A stretch of 64,000 nucleotides of DNA, taken from the NCBI GenBank assembly GCA_002422795.1, contig DITJ01000004.1, forward strand, positions 45,877 through 109,876, written 5' to 3'. Within the stretch, counting starts at the first letter, position 1. The number at the start of each line of letters is the position of its first letter. The stretch is from Alphaproteobacteria bacterium UBA6187. Lineage in GTDB: Bacteria; Pseudomonadota; Alphaproteobacteria; Rickettsiales; UBA6187. The notes beneath the pieces were generated by a model. The model worked only from the letters and a program-made list of their open reading frames with translations, did not search any database and was not told the origin of the DNA. Positions 15,461-24,679 of this stretch are shown here, piece by piece. Made by a program: the position numbers and the translations under genes.

Positions 15461-16957
15461 TTATTGTTGGGCAATTTTTTCGTCTTCATTGTTGCCGCGA
15501 GAGGCAATTTTTGTATTAGCAAGGCCGCTTTCCTGTTTTTGGGGCTTAAATGTTGGTATTGGAACTTTTCTTCCGTTTATCCCAACCCGTATAGGTTTAA
15601 GCTCATCCATGTCGCTTATTGCCTCAATAGAGGAGGCTATTTTTGTACCGACAATGCCGATTTCCTTAAATGTTGGCACCGGAACCTGTTTTCCATTTAC
15701 CCCAACCCGTATAGGTTTGAACTCATCCATTTCGCTTATTGCCTCAATAGAGGAGGTTATTTTTGTACCGACAATGCCGACTTCCTTAAATGTTGGCACC
15801 GGAACCTGTTTTCCATTTACCCCAACCCGCTTAGGTTTAAACTCATCAATATTTCCTACTTCCTCTATATCAATAGAGGAAGCAGCCTGTTCGTAAGAAA
15901 CTACATTCACTTCCTGTGATGGCTGGGTATTTGTTGCACTTATTACCGGTTCATTAACATCAGTGACTGTTTTTGCAGATGCCGCTACATTGCGTGAAAA
16001 TGGTGCTTTGTCATTAGTTGAGCCGCCATTATTTGAAGATGTAGTTGTAGGTTTATCGGTATTCTTTTGTTTTTTATTCGAGGCTGTATTTTTTGTAGTA
16101 TTGGTATTTGAAACTTCAGAACTTGCAGATTTTCCATTGGAAATATTATAAAACGCCTGATCCAGAAGCTTAACCATATTTGCATCGCGGCTTTTAATGC
16201 TCCTCCCCCCCATCACAACACCTACCAGGCTTTTGCCGGAGCGGTTTGCTGAAGTTACCAGGTTAAAGCCCGAAGCCCTTATGTAGCCAGTTTTAAGGCC
16301 ATCAGCGCCACGGTAGTTTTTAGTAACCCTGTTGTGCGAGAAAATGGTTTGCCCCTTATATTTGAAGCTTGAGCGGGAAAATAATGGGTAATATTGCGGA
16401 TAATCCCTTTTAAGTGCTACAGCAAGGCGCGCCATGTCATAGGCTGTAGTAACCTGTTTATTATTAGGAAGCCCGGAAGCATTCGCAAAATTGGTGTTTT
16501 TCATGCCAAGTTTCTTTGCGGTCTCGGTCATTTTTAATGCAAATTTTGGCTCGGAGCCGCTAATTGCTTCAGCAAGCACCACAGAGGCATCATTGGCAGA
16601 TTTTATAACTACTGCGTTAATGGCATCCTGCATGGTGATTGTTTGCCCGGCGCGCAATGCTATAGAGCTTGGTGACTGGCTTGCTGCAAAGGAAGAAACA
16701 CGCAGTTTCTGATTTATGTTCAGGGTGCCTTGTTCCAGGGATTGAAAAGCAAGGTATAACGTCATCATTTTAGTAAGTGAGGCCGGATATCGTTTCTTCC
16801 CGGCATTTTCCTGATGCAGCACACTGCCTGTCTCTGCATCAATTACTAAAGAGGCGTATTTTTCATTTTCAGCGGCTGCATAGCATGGCGCCGCGAATAA
16901 AGCCAATACTAATAAGCCAGTTACAGACTTTAAAATACTTTTTTTAAAGAATCCCAC
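15461..16957 (-). CDS. D-alanyl-D-alanine carboxypeptidase with C-terminal repeat tail
   Basis: A 498-residue exported protein starting at GTG, with a signal peptide (LLVLALFAAPCYAAAE). The S11 peptidase/PBP5-type domain has SLTKMM (SxxK), SANDASV (SxN) and KTGYIRASG (KTG), so it should trim stem peptides in peptidoglycan. After a Ser/Asn/Thr-rich linker, the C-terminus contains three nearly identical 40-residue repeats (120 bp period, units at about 15541-15660, 15661-15780 and 15781-15900). Each carries KPIRVGVNGKQVPVPTFKE. The repeat tail replaces the usual C-terminal amphipathic anchor; its role is unknown. Confidence 0.92.
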   Translation of the reverse strand: MGFFKKSILKSVTGLLVLALFAAPCYAAAENEKYASLVIDAETGSVLHQENAGKKRYPASLTKMMTLYLAFQSLEQGTLNINQKLRVSSFAASQSPSSIALRAGQTITMQDAINAVVIKSANDASVVLAEAISGSEPKFALKMTETAKKLGMKNTNFANASGLPNNKQVTTAYDMARLAVALKRDYPQYYPLFSRSSFKYKGQTIFSHNRVTKNYRGADGLKTGYIRASGFNLVTSANRSGKSLVGVVMGGRSIKSRDANMVKLLDQAFYNISNGKSASSEVSNTNTTKNTASNKKQKNTDKPTTTSSNNGGSTNDKAPFSRNVAASAKTVTDVNEPVISATNTQPSQEVNVVSYEQAASSIDIEEVGNIDEFKPKRVGVNGKQVPVPTFKEVGIVGTKITSSIEAISEMDEFKPIRVGVNGKQVPVPTFKEIGIVGTKIASSIEAISDMDELKPIRVGINGRKVPIPTFKPQKQESGLANTKIASRGNNEDEKIAQQ

Positions 16958-17104
16958 TTTCGCGCACCCTATCTATTATTGGTTGTTGATGGAGAAAAGC
17001 CAGCAAAATGAGTGACGTACATGTCACACACCGCGCCAGTTTACCAAAGATGCTATTGTGCCACAAATTAACACTATATTTCAACAATAATTATTGCCAT
17101 TTTC

Positions 17105-18049
17105 CTAATATTTTGTAGGGAAACCAAGAAGTTTTAATGTGGCAAGGAAATGCTCTGGAAGTTCGGCTTCAAATTTCAACAACTTGTCGTCATAAGGTAT
17201 TGTTAATTTACGGGCATGCAGGTGCATTTTTTTATTTGTATAGTCTGAAAAGGCACTTTTACCGCCATATTTGCCATCACCTAAGATTGGAGTACCTGCT
17301 TCTGCCATATGCACCCTTAGCTGGTGGGTGCGGCCGGTTATAGGGATAAGCTCAATCAGGCTGAATTCTTTTCCGGCGGCAGCAATCACCCTGAAATGCG
17401 TGGTTGCCTGTTTGCCGTCTTCATCACTTTGTACTTTTTCTTTGCCTGCGCCAACCGAGCCTTTTAAAAGCTTGTTGCTGATTCGGCCTTCTTTTTCTTT
17501 AGGCACCCCGGCAAGTACGGCCCAATAAATTTTTTCAGTTTGTTTATGGCGGAATAGTTCCGCCATGTTTGCGGCTGCCGCAGGGCGGCGGGCAAGCAAT
17601 AGCACTCCGGTAGTATCTTTATCCAGCCTGTGTACCAGTTTCGGGCGCTCTTCATTGCCAAATTTAAGGCAGTCCAGCATGTCATCAAGGCTTAGCTTAA
17701 TTCCTGTGCCGCCTTGTACGGAAAGCCCTTCTGGCTTGTTAATCACCACTACATCGGCATTTTTGAATATTACGCTGTTTAACAGCTGGTTTTCCTGGTC
17801 TTTTGTCCAGGATACTGGCTTCTTAAGTTTAGTAGCAGGCCTTGGTTTATATGGAGGAACCCTTACCATCTGCCCTTCTTCAAGGCGCGCATTGGATTTT
17901 ACCCGCTTTTTATCAACCCTTATATCGCCTTTGCGCAAGGATTTTTCCATAGTAATATGTGGAAAATCAGGAAAATGCCTCTTAAACCAGCGGTCCAGGC
18001 GGATGCCGTTATCTTCACGTGATACTGCAATATTCTGCACTCCGGCCAT
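17105..18049 (-). CDS. rluC: RluC/RluD-family 23S rRNA pseudouridine synthase
   Basis: A 314-residue protein: an N-terminal S4 RNA-binding domain (IRLDRWFKRHFPD and the RKGDIRVDKKRVK segment), then the RluA-family catalytic domain with the Asp motif LVHRLDKDTTGVLLLAR and TGRTHQLRVHMAEAG. The alphaproteobacterial RluC-type length and domain order fit, but the exact target uridines cannot be read from sequence, so the symbol is likely rather than certain. Confidence 0.88.
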   Translation of the reverse strand: MAGVQNIAVSREDNGIRLDRWFKRHFPDFPHITMEKSLRKGDIRVDKKRVKSNARLEEGQMVRVPPYKPRPATKLKKPVSWTKDQENQLLNSVIFKNADVVVINKPEGLSVQGGTGIKLSLDDMLDCLKFGNEERPKLVHRLDKDTTGVLLLARRPAAAANMAELFRHKQTEKIYWAVLAGVPKEKEGRISNKLLKGSVGAGKEKVQSDEDGKQATTHFRVIAAAGKEFSLIELIPITGRTHQLRVHMAEAGTPILGDGKYGGKSAFSDYTNKKMHLHARKLTIPYDDKLLKFEAELPEHFLATLKLLGFPTKY

Positions 18050-18113
18050 TTTTTTATTCCTTATTTCTTTGATTGAAGAAGATTGCAGATTATTTTTTAA
18101 TCTTAAATCTTAA

Positions 18114-18908
18114 TTATTTAGACTTTTCCAGCTTTTTCGCTTCATCCCACAGCCTGTCCATTTCTTCCAGGCTTGCTTTTTTTATATCCGATCCAGCAAT
18201 AGCTATACTAGTTTCAACGTAACGGAAGCGACGTTCAAATTTTGCATTACAGCCGCGCAAGGCCTCTTCCGGATCTATACCCAGTTTTCTAGATAAATTC
18301 ACAACAGCAAATAATAAATCGCCAACTTCTTCCTTTATGCCGTCATTATCAACCACGGCTTGCTTCACTTCATATAGCTCTTCCTCAATCTTTGCAAGCA
18401 CGCCTGTTAAATCTGGCCAATCGAAGCCCACTTTTGCAGCGCGTTTCTGTAATTTTGCAGCGCGGAGTAATGCCGGAAGTGCTTTGGCTACGCCATCTAA
18501 GTTGCTGTGCGGTATGTTGCTTGCGGCTTTATTCTTACGTTCCTGCTCTTTTTGTTCCTCCCAGGCGATTTCCTGCTGGGAAGCGGTTTTGATTTCCGCA
18601 TCACCAAATACATGCGGATGCCTTACTATCAATTTATTTATTATGGCGGCTGCAACATCTTCAAAATCAAATATTTTTTGCTCTGAGGCCATTTGCGAGT
18701 GAAACACCACCTGCAAAAGCAAATCCCCCAGTTCTTCCCTTAATCCGTCCATATCATTTTTTTCGATGGCATCAAGAACCTCATAAGCTTCTTCGATGGT
18801 ACAAGGGGCAATGGATGCAAAATTCTGCTCGACATCCCATGGGCAACCATTTTCCGGATCGCGCAGGCGGGACATTATTTCTTTTAGCTGGGTAATTTTA
18901 CTGGTCAT
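18114..18908 (-). CDS. mazG: Nucleoside triphosphate pyrophosphohydrolase MazG
   Basis: A 264-residue protein with two MazG domains. The first begins LREIMSRLRDPENGCPWD in family members, here seen as MSRLRDPENGCPWDVEQ, with the EEAYEVLDAI and ELGDLLLQVVFHSQ metal-binding helices. The second has KIEEELYEVKQAV and EEVGDLLFAVVNLSRKLG. It hydrolyses NTPs to NMPs and PPi and cleans aberrant nucleotides. The start directly abuts the tonB-like stop, so it is cotranscribed with that operon. Confidence 0.95.
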   Translation of the reverse strand: MTSKITQLKEIMSRLRDPENGCPWDVEQNFASIAPCTIEEAYEVLDAIEKNDMDGLREELGDLLLQVVFHSQMASEQKIFDFEDVAAAIINKLIVRHPHVFGDAEIKTASQQEIAWEEQKEQERKNKAASNIPHSNLDGVAKALPALLRAAKLQKRAAKVGFDWPDLTGVLAKIEEELYEVKQAVVDNDGIKEEVGDLLFAVVNLSRKLGIDPEEALRGCNAKFERRFRYVETSIAIAGSDIKKASLEEMDRLWDEAKKLEKSK

Positions 18909-19760
18909 TTATTTATCTTCAAATGCAAATGCAATTTTATATGAGAATGTTTTCTTGTCGGAATAATAGTTATCTGGCACCGGTATTACCGGGTCTGCAT
19001 CGGCAATCATCTGGGTTAGGGCGTTATCAAGAACCTTCGAGCCTGTACTTTTTATAATTCTTGAAAGCAATATCCTGCCTTTCCTGTCTATTTTTATAAA
19101 TATTTCGCCTGTACCTGTAATATGATTTTCTTTTGCGTAAGCCGGGTATTTCTTAAATTTATAAAGCCAAAGCGGCAGAAGTTGTTCATATGAAGTTATT
19201 TTTCCTGCATCTTTATTAACGGAATTTCCGATAACAACCCCCTCTTCTTCATCTGCACTATCAGCCTGCTTGCCCGCTGCTGGCGCATATTCCTGCAATG
19301 GAACGGGTAAATCTATATTTTTAGCTGCCTGTTCTAAAACACGTTCAAATTCCTGTTGTTCGCCTAAAGAGGAGGCATCGCCCTTTTCAGCATTATGAGC
19401 AAGAGAGGCAATATTTTTGCCTGATTTTTCTATATCGCCGTTATTGTTTATAGAAGTGGTATCTTTTTTATTTTCCGGACTTTTATTTAGATAGGCTGCC
19501 TGGCCAGTTCTTGTGCTGTTGCCAGCCATTTCTTTTTGTGCTGCTGCGGAAACCCCTGCATTGTAAGATGTATATTTTTGTATGCTGGCGGCATTGCCGG
19601 CTCTTGCCTTATCCTGTATTCCAAGTTTTACCCTCACCTTTTTGTAGCCTTCCGGCTCGGCTTTATCAGGTATTGTGAATAAAACCGTGAGGACAAAAAG
19701 ATGCACCGCAAACGAGAGCAGTAAAGTTATACCAAAATATTTTTGCTGCTTATGCTTCAT
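18909..19760 (-). CDS. TonB-like periplasmic energy transducer
   Basis: A 283-residue protein with a short cytoplasmic N-terminus, one membrane helix (FGITLLLSFAVHLFVLTVLF, residues about 9-28) and a polar periplasmic spacer. The C-terminal TonB-like domain (LWLYKFKKYPAYAKENHI, then GEIFIKIDRKGRILLSRI) follows. The His in the membrane helix (SFAVHL) matches the proton-coupling residue of TonB and TolA. It is the last component of the exbB-exbD-exbD-tonB operon. A TolA-like role is possible. Confidence 0.88.
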   Translation of the reverse strand: MKHKQQKYFGITLLLSFAVHLFVLTVLFTIPDKAEPEGYKKVRVKLGIQDKARAGNAASIQKYTSYNAGVSAAAQKEMAGNSTRTGQAAYLNKSPENKKDTTSINNNGDIEKSGKNIASLAHNAEKGDASSLGEQQEFERVLEQAAKNIDLPVPLQEYAPAAGKQADSADEEEGVVIGNSVNKDAGKITSYEQLLPLWLYKFKKYPAYAKENHITGTGEIFIKIDRKGRILLSRIIKSTGSKVLDNALTQMIADADPVIPVPDNYYSDKKTFSYKIAFAFEDK

Positions 19761-19763
19761 TCT

Positions 19764-20168
19764 TTATTTCACAATCTTAGTAATAATTGAAACGTCACTG
19801 CCGCCAACATTTTCTATTGTTTTCATAACCCATATAAGGTCTTTGGAAGTCACTTCTGCATCTGATTTTATTATCAGTTCTTTTCCTTTATTTTCAAGGA
19901 CTAATGTGTTTATTATGGTGGAAAAATCTTTTCTTGCAACAAAATCGTCATTTACAGCAAGTCTACCATCTTTATGCATATATATAACGCTAACCCTTTG
20001 TGGTTTTGCGACGCCTTTTTTAGAAGCATCCGGTAAATTAAGTGCAAACATGTCTGTTTTTTCAATAGTCCCTGCAACCATAAAAAAGGTAAGCAGAAGG
20101 AAAATTATATTTACCAGTGGAATAAGGTTTATTTCCTTTCGGCCGGTTCTTGCTTTATTTTCCAGCAT
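19764..20168 (-). CDS. ExbD/TolR family protein, second copy
   Basis: A 134-residue protein with one N-terminal membrane helix (INLIPLVNIIFLLLTFFMVAG) and a periplasmic domain ending ENVGGSDVSIITK. The conserved membrane Asp of ExbD/TolR (usually LVDIIF) is Asn here (LVNIIF). An upstream in-frame start at 20204 exists, but the ATG at 20168 has GGAGG nearby and matches the family. It overlaps the first exbD by 14 bp. Confidence 0.87.
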   Translation of the reverse strand: MLENKARTGRKEINLIPLVNIIFLLLTFFMVAGTIEKTDMFALNLPDASKKGVAKPQRVSVIYMHKDGRLAVNDDFVARKDFSTIINTLVLENKGKELIIKSDAEVTSKDLIWVMKTIENVGGSDVSIITKIVK

Positions 20169-20574
20169 TTTCAATATCCTCCGCAAGTGATATATTTTTA
20201 CCACCGCTAGATTTTATGGAATCTATCGCGGTCACAACATCCTGCACTGAAGCAGTTTTCTTACTTGATACCACAATCTCGGCTTCTGTGAATTTTTCCA
20301 GAAGCGGTTTTATTTTTTCGTCTAATTGCAGTAAATTATATTCTTTGCCATCTAAAAGGAACTTTCCCGAGCCGGTTAAGGTTACAAGAATGGTTTTGCT
20401 TTTAGCCGCGCCAGACTCACTGTCCTTGGAATCATTAGAAAGATTAAGGTTCAATATTTCCATATGCAGGAATTGGGTAGTAAGCATAAAAAACAACAGT
20501 AGAACAATTAAAATATCTACAAGCGAAGTTATATTTATGGTTATACGTTTTTTCGGTTTTTCGCCAAAGTTCAT
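20155..20574 (-). CDS. ExbD/TolR family protein, first copy
   Basis: A 139-residue protein with an N-terminal KPKKRITINITSLVDILIVL membrane segment carrying the conserved Asp (LVDIL) that takes part in proton flow, then a periplasmic ExbD domain. Two ExbD-type genes in a row next to one ExbB and one TonB resemble TonB2-type systems. It is separated from exbB by a heptad hairpin. Confidence 0.89.
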   Translation of the reverse strand: MNFGEKPKKRITINITSLVDILIVLLLFFMLTTQFLHMEILNLNLSNDSKDSESGAAKSKTILVTLTGSGKFLLDGKEYNLLQLDEKIKPLLEKFTEAEIVVSSKKTASVQDVVTAIDSIKSSGGKNISLAEDIENAGK

Positions 20575-20580
20575 AAGAAT

Positions 20581-20650
20581 AGTTGCTAGTTGCTAGTTGC
20601 TAGTTGCTAGTGGCTGGGTACTAGTAACTAGTAACTAGCAACTAGCAACT
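20581..20650. repeat. Heptad-array hairpin between exbB and exbD
   Basis: The left arm repeats TTGCTAG four times without change. The right arm repeats the complementary CTAGCAA/CTAGTAA words. Only about 8 bases separate the arms, so a hairpin with a stem of about 30 bp is expected. It fills the whole junction between two genes of the operon. Confidence 0.9.
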
Positions 20651-20653
20651 AAA

Positions 20654-21271
20654 TTAATTTACACTACGCGCCATTATGCACATAACAGCATCTTTTATTG
20701 TCGCCCGCACGGAATCTATACGGCCTTCTAATATATAATGTGCAGCAAGTGATGGTATGGCAACTGCAAGACCTGCAACGGTTGCAATTAATGCTTCCCA
20801 TATTCCGCCTGCAAGCAGCGCCGGGTCTACGCCGGAACCGGTTTGGCTAATACCTGCAAATACTTTTACCATGCCGGTAACAGTGCCAAGAAGCCCAAGA
20901 AGCGGGGCTATATTAGCAATCATTTCCAGCCCGCGCAAATGAGTTTCATACTGGCGTATTTCTCTGATTGCAGTGCTCTCAACAATCCTTATCCGCTTTT
21001 CATCCGTAAGCGCCCTGTTGCTAACGGCGTTAATAGCTGTTTCAATAACTTTTGCGGCAGGGCCTTTGTTATTGCCTGCTATATTCATGGCTTCGGCCAT
21101 TTTGTTATCTGCAACGGCTGCGATTATTTTATCTATAAACGCAGTGGCAAGTGCGCCGGTTGCCCAGAACTGGTATATTTTATACATTATTACAGCCATA
21201 ACATAAACGGAAAGAACCAATATAACCGGCATAACAACGCCGCCTTTTGCCAGTAATTCTGTGAGTATCAT
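20654..21271 (-). CDS. MotA/TolQ/ExbB proton channel family protein
   Basis: A 205-residue membrane protein with three helices. It has the family core GLEMIANIAPLLGLLGTVTGM, then GVDPALLAGGIWEALIATVAGLAVAIPSLA (read as GGIWEALIATVAGLAVAIP). With ExbD it converts proton-motive force into movement of TonB. A TTG at 21283 is in frame; the ATG at 21271 with GGA upstream is preferred. It is the first gene of the operon. Confidence 0.92.
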   Translation of the reverse strand: MILTELLAKGGVVMPVILVLSVYVMAVIMYKIYQFWATGALATAFIDKIIAAVADNKMAEAMNIAGNNKGPAAKVIETAINAVSNRALTDEKRIRIVESTAIREIRQYETHLRGLEMIANIAPLLGLLGTVTGMVKVFAGISQTGSGVDPALLAGGIWEALIATVAGLAVAIPSLAAHYILEGRIDSVRATIKDAVMCIMARSVN

Positions 21272-21452
21272 ATTAATTTCCAAATAATATTAACATTTCT
21301 ATTGCTGGTATTTACAGCAAGCATATTGATGCAGCCTAAAATACTTATACTATAGTAGCTTCTATTTTGAAATTAGCAATTGCGAATAAATGCTTTATCA
21401 ACTACAATTTACCCATGTGCAATATAGGTAATTAGGGCGGGGTGTTATAGCA

Positions 21453-23990
21453 ATGGCTAACAAGAAGTTTTCAGCTCGCACTATAGGTGATATAGAAGAA
21501 ATAGAAGTTGAGTCGATAGAGCAGGATATGTCGGATATTATAGAGGATGAGCCTCTTCCTGTAGAAGAAGCTACAGAAATCAATAAAGTTACCAATCCCC
21601 TTAAAAAGACGCTAAAGCGCATTATTGCAGGTGCGGTAATAATAGTGCTTGCTGTAGTGCTTTTCTTTCTTGGCGGAGTTTTCGGTTCGGGAGAGGGAAT
21701 ATCAACTATCGCCCCGTCGCCTGTTAATCCAGGAAATAATAATAAACTAGTATACGTAACCGGTGCTGCTCTTGAGCAGGAGTTTACCGATCCCATGTTT
21801 AATGTTTCCGCCAGGGGTCTGGGGCTTGAGCGCCTGGTAGAAATGTACCAGTGGAGCCTGGAAAAAGATACTTATATAAAAAAATGGTCCAGTGAGCCAA
21901 TTGCAATATCTGATGAGGATGCAAAAAATAAGGGTTTTATAAATCCGGCAGAACTGCCTTTCTTCTCTGATAAATGGCTGGCGGATAAGGTAATGATTGG
22001 CGATTTCAATATTTCCCCTGAGCTTGTAAAGCAGTTGAGTAATTCAACCCCCCTTGCTGTTACAGAGGAGAATTTCAATAAACTTAATGAAGATGGAAAA
22101 AACGCATTTAAACTTTTTGAGGGCGGTTATTTCTTTGGAATAGACCCCGCAAATCCCCATATTGGCGATTTAAGGATTACCTTTAAAGCTTCTGCTGCCG
22201 GCCAACTTACTGTACTTGCGAAGCAATCTGCAAATTCATTGGAGCCATATATTGGCAAGAATGGACTTGTTGGAATATTACGCGCTGGGAATCATGACCT
22301 TGCCGCAATGAAACAGGGTATCGTTGCCAGTGGAAATCTGATGCTAACTATAGCAATGCGTGCAGTGTCGGTTTTATGCTTAATAATTGGCGGCCTGATA
22401 ATTATAGGTAAAAACCCTTTCCGTAAAAAAGAAAAAATCCAGGAAGGTAACTCCATCTCTCCTATGATAGTCCGGGAGGAAACAGAAAGTTATGTAGATG
22501 CGGAGGAAGATGTCCAGGTTGCCGATGACGAGGAGTATGACATTCCTACGGATATTATCGAGCCTAATGATATAATGGTAACAGAAACTCCAACTATTAA
22601 AGAAACTCGGCCTTCTACCTATGTTGATCCTGTTTTAATGCGTCTATCTACCACTGATGAAGATGGTAAAAAAAGGAATGTTAATATTCCGGTAATAGAA
22701 AAAACGGAAGCGCCTGCGCCACTTGAATTTGAAATGGAAGATTCTAATCACGATATTTATGCGGGTGAAGAGTCTAAGCAGCATCAATCTTTAGGGGAAT
22801 ATGAAAATAAACCCGGTTCAACTGGTAATAACGCATATGTAAGTATGGACAAGGGGAATCAGCCTGGAACGACTTATGAGCCGAGAGCAGAATCCAATCG
22901 TTATGTAAGCAGCGGGTATTCAAAAGAATACGAAGATGAAATGCCAGATGGGGTTGATGTTATTAGTGATGGCGGCTTTGAAGAGATGGCCGGTGATATT
23001 AATTCGGACGTAGCTGAACAAAGCAATTCTTTCGATAGCTACCAAAATCCTTTTTCTGCGCCGAGCCATACTCTTATGGAAGAGGTAAGTTATCTTGATA
23101 ATTCAACCCAAATTCCTGACGAGGTAGAGGTTATTTCTGAAGAAGAAGATGCCCCTGAATCTCTTTGGGAGGCTAAGGAGCCGCTGCATTCTTTAAGTTC
23201 TGATGAATTGCCAGATAATATAAGCGACAACTCGGAAGAGCCTGTATTTGCTGAGCATGATGCGCTGCAAAACATTCTATCGCCTCTTTCAACAGCCCAT
23301 GATTTGCCTGATGCTCAAATCACTCCTGAGCCGGAATTGCCGTCATGGGAGGAGGCTGAGCTAGAGGAAGAAGATAATGGTCAAGCCAGCTTACCTGCGC
23401 TTCCGCCGCTACCTGATTTCCTAAGTTTCAAGAATGCGCCTGAGCCGGAATTGCCATCATGGGAGGAGCCTGAGCTGGAGGAAGAAGATAATGTTCAAGC
23501 CAGCCTGCCTGCGCTTCCGCCATTGCCTGATTTCCTAAGTTTCAAAAATGCGCCTGAGCCGGAATTACCATCATGGGAGGAGCCTGAGCTGGAGGAAGAA
23601 GATAATGGTCAAGCCAGCCTGCCTGCGCTTCCGCCATTGCCTGATTTCCTAAGTTTCAAGAATCCGCCTGAGCCGGAATTGCCATCATGGGCTGAGCCTG
23701 AACTGGATGAAGAAAATGAAGAGCCAGCCAGCTTACCTGCGCTTCCGCCACTTCCTGATTTTGATAAATTTACAAGTCCGGTTGCGAAGCAAAGTGAGGC
23801 TATGGATAATATAGATTCAAATCCTTTATTTGATTTACCTAATATCCCGGAAGATTTTGATCCTAACCAGGAGATGCCTGCGTTATCAACCATGGATATT
23901 GAGGATTTTAGCGACACACCGATGGAAGAAGATGCTTATTCGCCATTTGATACAGAAGATACGTTTGCCACTACCGAAGAAGAGAAATAA
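21453..23990 (+). CDS. TMEM43-family membrane protein with acidic repeat tail
   Basis: An 845-residue protein. After an acidic N-terminal tail there is a membrane helix at about residues 51-72, then a lumenal/periplasmic domain matching the TMEM43 (DUF1625) family: FNVSARGLGLERLVEMYQWS, INPAELPFFSDKWLADKVMI, GYFFGIDPANPHIGDLRITF and LVGILRAGNHD. A second helix lies near residue 300-320. The remaining ~500 residues are a highly acidic, disordered tail with four 38-residue tandem repeats (114 bp period, from 23325), each carrying PEPELPSWEEPELEEED and LPALPPLPDF. The function is unknown. pyrE starts 2 bp after its stop, so they are cotranscribed. Confidence 0.8.
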   Translation: MANKKFSARTIGDIEEIEVESIEQDMSDIIEDEPLPVEEATEINKVTNPLKKTLKRIIAGAVIIVLAVVLFFLGGVFGSGEGISTIAPSPVNPGNNNKLVYVTGAALEQEFTDPMFNVSARGLGLERLVEMYQWSLEKDTYIKKWSSEPIAISDEDAKNKGFINPAELPFFSDKWLADKVMIGDFNISPELVKQLSNSTPLAVTEENFNKLNEDGKNAFKLFEGGYFFGIDPANPHIGDLRITFKASAAGQLTVLAKQSANSLEPYIGKNGLVGILRAGNHDLAAMKQGIVASGNLMLTIAMRAVSVLCLIIGGLIIIGKNPFRKKEKIQEGNSISPMIVREETESYVDAEEDVQVADDEEYDIPTDIIEPNDIMVTETPTIKETRPSTYVDPVLMRLSTTDEDGKKRNVNIPVIEKTEAPAPLEFEMEDSNHDIYAGEESKQHQSLGEYENKPGSTGNNAYVSMDKGNQPGTTYEPRAESNRYVSSGYSKEYEDEMPDGVDVISDGGFEEMAGDINSDVAEQSNSFDSYQNPFSAPSHTLMEEVSYLDNSTQIPDEVEVISEEEDAPESLWEAKEPLHSLSSDELPDNISDNSEEPVFAEHDALQNILSPLSTAHDLPDAQITPEPELPSWEEAELEEEDNGQASLPALPPLPDFLSFKNAPEPELPSWEEPELEEEDNVQASLPALPPLPDFLSFKNAPEPELPSWEEPELEEEDNGQASLPALPPLPDFLSFKNPPEPELPSWAEPELDEENEEPASLPALPPLPDFDKFTSPVAKQSEAMDNIDSNPLFDLPNIPEDFDPNQEMPALSTMDIEDFSDTPMEEDAYSPFDTEDTFATTEEEK
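23325..23769 (+). repeat. Four 114-bp tandem coding repeats in the TMEM43-like gene
   Basis: Units begin at 23325, 23439, 23553 and 23667 with CCTGAGCCGGAATT. The first three are nearly identical and the fourth is diverged at its end. Each encodes 38 residues of Pro/Glu/Leu-rich acidic sequence. Copy number is likely to vary between strains by slippage or recombination. Confidence 0.93.
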
Positions 23991-23992
23991 AC

Positions 23993-24595
23993 ATGAAATT
24001 ATCGGAAGAACAGATACTGAATGAATTTAGTAACGCAGAGGCTATATTAAAGGGACATTTCATCCTGTCTTCGGGGCTGCATAGTGATACTTATCTGCAA
24101 TGCGCCAGGGTATTAATGGATACAAAACGTGCAGAAAAATTATGCAGCGAGCTTGCAAGGCAAGTTATTGATAAATTAGGTGTTGGCGCTATTGATATTG
24201 TTGCATCCCCGGCAATGGGCGGGGTTATAGTAGGTTATGAAATGGGCCGGCAGCTAAACAAGCCTTCAATATTTTGCGAGCGTGAAAATGGCGAGTTTGT
24301 GTTCCGCCGTGGTTTTTCTATAGAAAAAGGTATGAATGTGCTGGTGGTTGAGGATGTTGTAACTACAGGCAAATCATCACTTGAAGCTATTAATTGCATC
24401 AGGAATAGTGGTGGAAATGTAATTGCAGAGGCCTGCCTTGTTGATAGAAGCAATGGTGCAGCGAATATTGGTATTCCGCTTTTTTCGCTTATTACGCTTG
24501 ATGTAAAAACATATAACGAAAATAACCTTCCGCCTGAACTTCAGGCTATCCCCGGAATAAAGCCAGGCAGCAGATGGCTTGCTGCTGCGAAATAA
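23993..24595 (+). CDS. pyrE: Orotate phosphoribosyltransferase
   Basis: A 200-residue enzyme that joins orotate and PRPP to give OMP in pyrimidine synthesis. The PRPP-binding motif is VLVVEDVVTTGKSSLEAI, preceded by IVASPAMGGVIVGYEMGRQL. The N-terminal HFILSSGLHSDTYLQCARVL matches the family. It follows the TMEM43-like gene by 2 bp. Confidence 0.96.
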   Translation: MKLSEEQILNEFSNAEAILKGHFILSSGLHSDTYLQCARVLMDTKRAEKLCSELARQVIDKLGVGAIDIVASPAMGGVIVGYEMGRQLNKPSIFCERENGEFVFRRGFSIEKGMNVLVVEDVVTTGKSSLEAINCIRNSGGNVIAEACLVDRSNGAANIGIPLFSLITLDVKTYNENNLPPELQAIPGIKPGSRWLAAAK

Positions 24596-24679
24596 TACCA
24601 AGTTGCATTCAAGAACGAGAACAAGAGGAGCGTAAGGCTCGTACTTCTCTTGCGTTTAACTTTCGAGTGACCATCATTA

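Noticed and set aside
15541..15900. Regular 120-bp repeats that could suggest a non-coding satellite
   Set aside because: They are in frame and encode 40-residue units of the carboxypeptidase tail.
17565..18113. 182-residue plus-strand frame opposite the pseudouridine synthase
   Set aside because: It is a shadow of a well-supported minus-strand gene and has Ser/Leu-rich antisense composition.
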